From a virus: DNA of 26,441 bases. Shown piece by piece: positions 21,898 to 26,441 of this stretch. Under the pieces are notes generated by a model. That model did not search any database, was not told where the DNA came from, and saw nothing but the letters and a program-made list of their open reading frames with translations. Position numbers and translations under genes: made by a program. The number at the start of each line of letters is the position of its first letter. Position 1 is the first letter of the stretch. The stretch covers positions 1 through 26,441 of the IMG/VR virus record IMGVR_UViG_3300045933_000064; one strand, 5' to 3'.

Positions 21898-22119
21898 ATG
21901 GAACGGGCAAAAGTCACAAGCAACAATGACGGCTACCGCACCAGCTACGTGATCACCGCCGCCGAGAAGAAAGCCGTCGAGGCGGCCATCGAGGGCATCT
22001 GCCGCTCCTACCATCCGCTCGGCTACGGCACGTCATTCGGCAAGATCACGCTGCTCGAGGAAAAGGGCGAGTGGATATGCTGGATCTGCCGCGGCAGCCG
22101 CTCCAACAGCTGCGACTAG
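21898..22119 (+). CDS. Small protein of unknown function
   Basis: The 73-residue protein follows AAGGAGG at 21884-21890, so expression is likely. It contains GYRTSYVITAAEKKAVEAAI and ends WICWICRGSRSNSCD, with three cysteines near the C-terminus (a CWIC pair) that may bind a metal. No family is recognised. Confidence 0.7.
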   Translation: MERAKVTSNNDGYRTSYVITAAEKKAVEAAIEGICRSYHPLGYGTSFGKITLLEEKGEWICWICRGSRSNSCD

Positions 22120-22122
22120 ACC

Positions 22123-22575
22123 ATGAACGTGCAACCGTTCCTGTTCGGTGAAGGCTGGATCGAGGTGCGCGACGGCAACGATACGGCGCGCGATATCTTC
22201 GACCGGCATTATTCGCGCTATCACTATGCGGACGGCCGAAAGCCCATGATCTTCGTCGGGCCGGGCAAAAAGCTGGTGCTGCTGACCAGCGATGCCCTGT
22301 CGGTGTTCGTCTGGCGTAAGTACACCAGCCGGGACGGTCAGCAGGGCGTCAACTGCGCGATCTTCCGCAACGAGGGACCGACGCTTTCCAGCGACCTGAT
22401 CCGTGCCGCCGATGCGATCGCCGATCGACGCTGGCCGGGCGAACGGCATTTCACCTATGTCGACCCGCGCCGGATCCGCTCGACCAATCCCGGCTATTGC
22501 TTCAAGGCCGCCGGCTGGCGGTTCTGCGGCATCACCAAGCGGCGAGGCTATCACATCCTGGAGCGCCAGCCATGA
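22123..22575 (+). CDS. Mom/GNAT-fold-like phage protein
   Basis: The 150-residue protein contains DTARDIFDRHYSRYHYADGR, KLVLLTSDALSVFVWRKY, GVNCAIFRNEG, SDLIRAADAIADRRWPGERH, then NPGYCFKAAGWRFCGITKRR and a final YHILE. The RHYS start, the central strand pairs and the GYCFKAAGW..CG.T motif resemble phage GNAT-fold proteins, the group that includes phage Mu Mom, which modifies adenine to block restriction. A DNA-modification role would fit the nearby MT-A70 gene. The match is from memory of family patterns, so function is tentative; a conserved unknown is the alternative. Confidence 0.65.
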   Translation: MNVQPFLFGEGWIEVRDGNDTARDIFDRHYSRYHYADGRKPMIFVGPGKKLVLLTSDALSVFVWRKYTSRDGQQGVNCAIFRNEGPTLSSDLIRAADAIADRRWPGERHFTYVDPRRIRSTNPGYCFKAAGWRFCGITKRRGYHILERQP

Positions 22576-22916
22576 TCCCGCAGCCGGATCCGCGCGACCT
22601 CGCCCGCCATGTCTGGGAACTCGACGGCATGCTCACGGAAACTGCAGCCATACGCTGCACTTTGCCGGATGGCGAGCCGCTGGTCGTGCGGTTCCTGGAT
22701 AAGGGCCGCTTCGTCATCTCCGTCGATCCCGGCCGCTATGACGAGGCGCGCGCATGGGTGCATGCCGCCTGCCGGCTCGATGACGTCACGCTGACCGCCA
22801 TGTTCCAGGATGCTGCTGCCGAAGCGCGCCAGGCGTCCAGGCGATTCCTGGCACATCTGCCGGAATACGAACTGCCGGAAAACCAGCCGCGCACCAGGAG
22901 GGGAATGCCTGAATGA
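22572..22916 (+). CDS. Small protein of unknown function before the helicase
   Basis: The 114-residue protein starts at ATG 22572, overlapping the previous stop as ATGA. It begins with a helix (PRDLARHVWELDGMLTETAA), has beta strands (PLVVRFLDKGRFVISVDPGR) and a long C-terminal helix (MFQDAAAEARQASRRFLAHL). No domain is recognised. It also overlaps the helicase gene by 4 bases, so it is tightly coupled to replication; a helicase loader or regulator is possible but unproven. Confidence 0.7.
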   Translation: MIPQPDPRDLARHVWELDGMLTETAAIRCTLPDGEPLVVRFLDKGRFVISVDPGRYDEARAWVHAACRLDDVTLTAMFQDAAAEARQASRRFLAHLPEYELPENQPRTRRGMPE

Positions 22917-24088
22917 ACGTCGAGGATTTCGAAAGCCATCGCCAGCAGCGGCAGCACAAGCAGCCGCCATCCGGGCCGCCGCTGATCGAGATCGGCGAGT
23001 TCATCGGCGTGTCGGCGCGCGACCGGCTGTTCCTCGACGATGCCAAGCTTCTGCCGATGCGCAACGTGGTGCTCTTGTCGGGCGACGGCGGCACCGGCAA
23101 GTCGCTACTGGCGCTGCAGCTGGCGCTGGCGACCGCCACCGCGCTGCCTTATTGGATCGGCATGACTGTGGCTAATGGGCCGGTGATCTACGTATCGGCC
23201 GAAGATGACCGCGACGAGATCCACAAGCGGGTCGAGGAGATCGTCGCCGTCGAGGAATGCGCTGACCTGGAGGCCTCGCGCGGCCTGCTGTACTTTCTCG
23301 CCCTGGCCGGCCAGGACGCCACATTGGCGATCGAGCAGCGCGCATCCTGCGCCATCAAGCCGACCGACCTGATGGGACATCTCGACCGCATGCTGGCCGA
23401 TGTCAGCCCGGTCTTGCTCATCCTGGATAACCTGGCCGACATCTATGCCGGCAACGAGAACAACCGCTCGACCGTCAAGCATTTCGTCGGCCTGTTGCGC
23501 CGGCTGGCCATCCGGCACGACTGCGTCGTGCTGCTGCTTGCCCATCCGAGCCTGTCCGGGCGATCGAACGGCACCGGCGAATCCGGCTCGACCGCCTGGA
23601 ACAACTCGGTCCGATCGAGGATGTATCTGCACCGCGTCTTTGACGGCGAAAGCCGCCACGAAGCCGACGAGCAGGCGCGCGTGCTTGAAATGATGAAGTC
23701 CAACTATGGGCCGGTCGGGCGCGAGATCGAGCTGCGCTGGCAGGATGGCCGCTTTATCCGCCGCGAGCAGACCGGCATGTTCGACGGCTGGCATCACCTT
23801 GACGAGCTGCAGGCCCGCTTCCGGGTCGAGACATGGCGATGCGACCCGCGATCCGAGATCTGGGGCGGCTGGGTGATCGCCCAGCTGATGGAACTCGACG
23901 GCGGCCGCGGTTTGTCGAAGACCGACTGCTCGGCAGCACAGAAGGCAGTGCGCAACAGGATCCAGAACATGCTGGTCATCCTGGAGAAGAACGGCGCCGT
24001 GCTGAGGGTGCGCAAGTTCGACGAGCACCGGCATGAAAAGGAGTTCTATGGAGCGCCCGGCAATGGCCAGGAAGAACTGCCGATATGA
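22913..24088 (+). CDS. RepA-like AAA/RecA-fold replicative helicase
   Basis: The 391-residue protein has a RecA-type ATPase core: Walker A GDGGTGKS at 57-64, VIYVSAEDDRDEIHKRVEEI, Walker B PVLLILDN with D172, LLLAHPS (H211) and the GSTAWNNSVRSR arginine-finger segment. This order is that of the AAA_25/RSF1010 RepA hexameric helicase family. A C-terminal winged-helix-like part (NRIQNMLVILEKNGAVLRVR) follows. It would unwind the phage origin. The start overlaps the previous gene in ATGA. The iteron cluster begins at its very 3' end, which is how plasmid and phage Rep genes sit next to their origins. Confidence 0.9.
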   Translation: MNVEDFESHRQQRQHKQPPSGPPLIEIGEFIGVSARDRLFLDDAKLLPMRNVVLLSGDGGTGKSLLALQLALATATALPYWIGMTVANGPVIYVSAEDDRDEIHKRVEEIVAVEECADLEASRGLLYFLALAGQDATLAIEQRASCAIKPTDLMGHLDRMLADVSPVLLILDNLADIYAGNENNRSTVKHFVGLLRRLAIRHDCVVLLLAHPSLSGRSNGTGESGSTAWNNSVRSRMYLHRVFDGESRHEADEQARVLEMMKSNYGPVGREIELRWQDGRFIRREQTGMFDGWHHLDELQARFRVETWRCDPRSEIWGGWVIAQLMELDGGRGLSKTDCSAAQKAVRNRIQNMLVILEKNGAVLRVRKFDEHRHEKEFYGAPGNGQEELPI

Positions 24089-24303
24089 GTGCGGCAGTCA
24101 TCATTTTACGACTGCCGCAGACTGCCGCAAACGGTGCGGCACCCGGAACGCGGTAGTGGTTGCGGCAGTCGTGCAGGCATTAGGGCACACATTACGTAGT
24201 AATGTGCCCTAACTGCCGCACTGCCGCACTAACGCATTCCGTCGCAATTTTCGAAGCGCGGCACTCGATGAAAAGGATGACTGCCGCAGAAGGAGGAACG
24301 GAC
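24089..24303. other. Candidate replication origin with iterons
   Basis: This 215-base gap has no gene but is full of short repeats. The 9-mer ACTGCCGCA occurs exactly at 24111-24119, 24121-24129, 24212-24220, 24220-24228 and 24280-24288 on the plus strand, and at 24090-24098 and 24161-24169 on the minus strand. Partial copies lie at 24076-24082 and 24135-24141. A large palindrome sits in the middle. Direct and inverted iterons beside a RepA-like helicase gene are the layout of iteron-controlled origins. Confidence 0.65.
24181..24211. repeat. Long palindrome inside the iteron region
   Basis: ACATTAC-GTA-GTAATGT (24189-24205) is a perfect inner inverted repeat. Outside it TAGGGC (24181-24186) and GCCCTA (24206-24211) pair perfectly, leaving a 2-base bulge on the left, so 13 base pairs can form a cruciform or hairpin. 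It may be a primase or initiator recognition site, or a strand-switch terminator. Confidence 0.7.
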
Positions 24304-24576
24304 ATGAACGAAGCGCTGCGCATGAAGCACGAAAACATCAACGGGCCGGTGGCCAAGGAATCGCCGCCGGACACCGAACGCTTTTTCCGGCTCGCCGAGA
24401 ACATGCTGCGCCAGCTGCGGGCTGACTTGGTCGACCTGGATCTCGACTGGCGCCGACAGCGGGCGAACCTGCTCGATCGGGCGCGTGACGACCTTGCCAG
24501 GATCGATGCCGACCACAAGCAGCGGCAGGCAACAATCGAGACGGCCGTCGCCAAGCTGTCGGCGATGCAGGGCTGA
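24304..24576 (+). CDS. Small coiled-coil protein of unknown function
   Basis: The 90-residue protein starts at ATG 24304, preceded by AAGGAGG at 24290-24296. Most of it is one charged helix (FFRLAENMLRQLRADLVDLD, WRRQRANLLDRARDDLARID) likely to form a coiled coil. No family is recognised. It is the first gene after the iteron region. The longer upstream frame back to 24202 runs through iterons and is not likely coding. Confidence 0.7.
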   Translation: MNEALRMKHENINGPVAKESPPDTERFFRLAENMLRQLRADLVDLDLDWRRQRANLLDRARDDLARIDADHKQRQATIETAVAKLSAMQG

Positions 24577-24577
24577 G

Positions 24578-24799
24578 ATGGGCGCGCTCACCGCCATCCT
24601 GCACAGATCCGCCGGCCAGCTGGTCGACCGGATGCGCGGCGAAGTGGTGGAAGCGCGTGCCACCGAGGCCAGGATGGTCGGTGAGGCATGGCGCGACCAT
24701 GTCGCGCTGCCGGCCAACTACTGGCACGACCGCTGGCGGGCCGAGCAGAAGCTGCGATCGGCCGAGCGGTTCCTCGAAGCGTTGGAGGAAAGGCCATGA
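24578..24799 (+). CDS. Small helical protein of unknown function
   Basis: The 73-residue protein starts at ATG 24578, one base after the previous stop. It is helical and charged throughout ([40 protein letters not shown]). No family is recognised. The stop overlaps the start of the collagen-like gene in ATGA, so it is part of the same transcription unit. Confidence 0.68.
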   Translation: MGALTAILHRSAGQLVDRMRGEVVEARATEARMVGEAWRDHVALPANYWHDRWRAEQKLRSAERFLEALEERP

Positions 24800-25341
24800 A
24801 CGAGATCCTTCGAGATGTCGAGCTGGACGAGCGCGGCCGCTTGCGGGTGCAAGGCAAGGCGGTGGTCACCGAGGCGCCCAGGGACGGCAAATATTACGCG
24901 CGCCGCAATGCCGCCTGGGCCGACATCGCCAAGCTGCTCGAGGAGGTCGGTGGCGGCGGTGGCGGATCCTCATCAGGCGAAGGCGGCAACGGCGAGCAAG
25001 GGCCGCCTGGACCACAGGGACCGGCAGGGCCAGCCGGGCCACAAGGTGAACCCGGTGAGCCGGGACCGGAAGGGCCAGCTGGTGCCGATGGTGCGCCTGG
25101 CACCCCAGGCGCCAAAGGTGATCCTGGCGCTCAAGGGCCAAAAGGCGATACCGGCCCGCCTGGTGCAGAAGGGCCAGCCGGTCCGCAGGGTGCGACCGGC
25201 AGCACCGGTGCGCCAGGATTGCCCGGCCCGCAAGGACCGCCCGGCGCCGATTTCCCGGATGCGCCTTCGGACGGCAAGATGTACTTCCGCCAGAACGGCG
25301 CCTGGGTCGCGCTGACGACAATCGACCAGATCGGGGCATGA
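24796..25341 (+). CDS. Collagen-like phage structural protein
   Basis: The 181-residue protein has an N-terminal head, a Gly/Ser linker at 52-64, and 28 uninterrupted Gly-X-Y triplets (residues 66-149) rich in GPP, GPQ and GPA, which will form a collagen triple helix. The ends carry the same motif: [12 protein letters not shown] (30-41) and [12 protein letters not shown] (159-170), a short trimerising unit seen in phage fibres. It is probably a trimeric fibre, spike or whisker. It lies far from the tail genes, next to the endolysin. GGAGGAAAGG precedes ATG 24796, which overlaps the previous stop. Prolines in bacterial collagens are not hydroxylated. Confidence 0.85.
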   Translation: MNEILRDVELDERGRLRVQGKAVVTEAPRDGKYYARRNAAWADIAKLLEEVGGGGGGSSSGEGGNGEQGPPGPQGPAGPAGPQGEPGEPGPEGPAGADGAPGTPGAKGDPGAQGPKGDTGPPGAEGPAGPQGATGSTGAPGLPGPQGPPGADFPDAPSDGKMYFRQNGAWVALTTIDQIGA

Positions 25342-25342
25342 G

Positions 25343-26098
25343 ATGGCAAACCCGATTGTTGTTGATCTCAGTCACCACAATCCGACGCCGGATTGGACCG
25401 CGCTTAAGGAAGGCGGAACGGTCGGCGTCATCCTGAAGGCGACCGAAGGCACGTCGTTCAAGGACAAAACGCTCTATGAACGCGGTGCTGCGGCGCGCAA
25501 GGCAGGGCTGAAAAGCGCGACGTATCATTTCCTTCGGCCCGGCTCGATCGCGGCGCAAATGGACTTCTACCTCTCGGTGGTCGATCCGCTGCCTGGCGAG
25601 CGTGTAGTGCTCGATCATGAGGATGCCGGCGTTTCCCTGTCGGCTCTCGAGCAAGCGGTCACCGCGCTGCTTGATCGGCGGCCGGATCTGCAGGTCGCGA
25701 TCTATTCCGGTCATCTCATCAAGGAACAACTCGGCTCGAAACTCAGCGAAACGTTGGCCTCCAACACCAGCCTGTGGATCGCCCAATACACGAGCGCTGC
25801 CGCGCCTTCCTGGCCGAAAGGCACCTGGGCGACCTGGTCACTGTGGCAGTACACCGATCAAGCCCAGGTCGAGGGTATCTCGGCCAAGGTGGATGGCAAT
25901 CGCTGGAACGGCACAACCGAGAACCTGCTGAAGTGGTTCGGTCCTGCCGGTGAGCCTATCCCCGAGCCTGTACCACCAGAACCGGAAGTGGCCGAGGTGC
26001 TGGTTACTATCACCACTCAGGACAACATGGTGGCCATGACCATGACGCCAAGCCCTGGCGTTAAGGTCAGGGTGCTGGTCGATGGCGAACCGGCATGA
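25343..26098 (+). CDS. GH25 muramidase (endolysin)
   Basis: The 251-residue protein is a glycoside hydrolase family 25 lysozyme: D8 in IVVDLSHHN, VGVILKATEGTSFKD, YHFLRPG, the catalytic pair in LDHED (D91 and E93), VAIYSGHL and SLWQYTD. It cuts the beta-1,4 bond between MurNAc and GlcNAc. After residue 205 a Pro/Glu-rich linker (PIPEPVPPEPE) leads to a small beta domain of about 35 residues that may bind the wall. There is no signal peptide, so export would need a holin, perhaps the two-helix protein at 13315. It lies just upstream of the HNH gene at the packaging end. Confidence 0.92.
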   Translation: MANPIVVDLSHHNPTPDWTALKEGGTVGVILKATEGTSFKDKTLYERGAAARKAGLKSATYHFLRPGSIAAQMDFYLSVVDPLPGERVVLDHEDAGVSLSALEQAVTALLDRRPDLQVAIYSGHLIKEQLGSKLSETLASNTSLWIAQYTSAAAPSWPKGTWATWSLWQYTDQAQVEGISAKVDGNRWNGTTENLLKWFGPAGEPIPEPVPPEPEVAEVLVTITTQDNMVAMTMTPSPGVKVRVLVDGEPA

Positions 26099-26441
26099 TC
26101 GACGCGCTCGCCTTTTACAGCAGCAAGCAATGGCGACGTCTGCGTGCTGCCTATCGCAAGGCGCATCCGTTCTGCCAGCGGTGCGGACGCAGGACCGAGC
26201 ATGTCGATCATGTCGAGGAGATCCGCCTGGCACCCGAACGCAGGCTGGACTGGCTCAACCTGCAGTCGCTTTGCCATGCCTGTCACAATGCCAAGACCGC
26301 CGCCGACAAGGCCGGCCAGCCATTGCGACCGCATGGTGGTTGCGATGTCGATGGAAATCCCACCGATCCACGCCATCCGTGGTCCAGCGGGGCGGGGAGG
26401 GGGGGGATTCGCGCCCACAGGCGCGTCCCGGTGGCAGCGGC
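26095..26441 (+). CDS. HNH endonuclease of the DNA packaging module (3' end beyond window)
   Basis: The frame is open to the window edge (115 codons). The protein starts FYSSKQWRRLRAAYRKAHPF, then CQRCGR (first zinc pair), HVDHVEEIRLAPERRLDWLN (the H and N of HNH), and LQSLCHACHNAKT (second zinc pair and last H). It ends near GCDVDGNPTDPRHPW. This compact form is the HNH nuclease encoded beside terminase in many cos-type phages, where it is needed for DNA cutting at packaging. It overlaps the endolysin stop as ATGA. A run of eight G (26399-26406) near the edge is prone to indels, so the frame beyond it is uncertain. Confidence 0.88.
   Translation, partial: MIDALAFYSSKQWRRLRAAYRKAHPFCQRCGRRTEHVDHVEEIRLAPERRLDWLNLQSLCHACHNAKTAADKAGQPLRPHGGCDVDGNPTDPRHPWSSGAGRGGIRAHRRVPVAA
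26389..26406 (+). other. G-rich tract, possible packaging-site element
   Basis: GGGGCGGGGAGGGGGGGG is the strongest homopurine tract noticed in the window and lies within the end of the HNH gene, just before the expected terminase. Such tracts can mark cos or pac regions or form G-quadruplexes; this is only a position-based suggestion. Confidence 0.3.

Noticed and set aside
24090-24288. Possible CRISPR array
   Set aside because: The repeat unit is only 9 bases, occurs in both orientations, has irregular short spacing and no cas genes; iterons explain it better.
25010-25250. Tandem DNA repeats
   Set aside because: The short repeats are the codons of the Gly-X-Y collagen triplets and need no separate explanation.

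Overview
The window is about 26 kb of a temperate, siphovirus-type bacteriophage genome. The host is probably an alphaproteobacterium of the Rhizobiales type: the DNA is GC-rich, the tail proteins have the lambda/gene-transfer-agent flavour common in that group, and the phage carries a GcrA-family cell-cycle regulator, a family restricted to alphaproteobacteria. Host assignment is inference. No ribosomal, tRNA or clear host gene is visible. Late tail genes run straight into the integrase and immunity region, and the right end runs into the HNH gene that normally sits beside the terminase. The sequence is therefore continuous across the integrase side and looks like the circular or virion form, not an integrated prophage split at its att site.

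Layout. (1) 1-12517, rightward tail module: DUF3168 protein (partial), tail tube, tail assembly chaperone with a -1 frameshift site, HK97-gp10-like protein, tape measure with a transglycosylase domain, lambda M-, L- and K-like tip proteins, a fused I+J tip protein, and a tail fibre with a self-cleaving S74 chaperone. Two HNH nuclease genes on the opposite strand interrupt this operon. (2) 12514-13527, small membrane and lipoprotein genes that look like spanin and holin candidates. (3) 13528-15533, candidate attP, tyrosine integrase and two small HTH proteins, leftward. (4) 15533-18037, leftward recombination operon: YqaJ exonuclease, a small protein, RecT and a small protein. (5) 18038-18785, immunity switch: a small repressor candidate between two promoters that share an inverted 15-bp operator, and a Cro-like gene. 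(6) 19108-24088, rightward early operon: GcrA-like regulator, MT-A70 methyltransferase, a frameshifted PD-(D/E)xK protein, a VRR-NUC nuclease, a Mom/GNAT-like protein and a RepA-like helicase. (7) 24089-24303, an iteron-rich candidate replication origin with a large palindrome. (8) 24304-26441, two small proteins, a collagen-like structural protein, a GH25 endolysin and an HNH protein that runs off the window next to a G-rich tract.

How it fits together. In lysogeny the repressor would silence both PL (exo/RecT, then xis/int) and PR (Cro, GcrA, modification, replication). On induction PL would supply recombination and excision functions, and PR would supply host-control, DNA-modification and replication proteins. 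The late block would then build the tail and lyse the cell. The most notable signals are the iteron/palindrome origin, the matched PL/PR operators, the attP with paired 12-bp arm repeats around a centred core, a decamer array in front of the AlpA-like gene, the GGGAAAA frameshift site, the I-J fusion and the two antisense HNH insertions.
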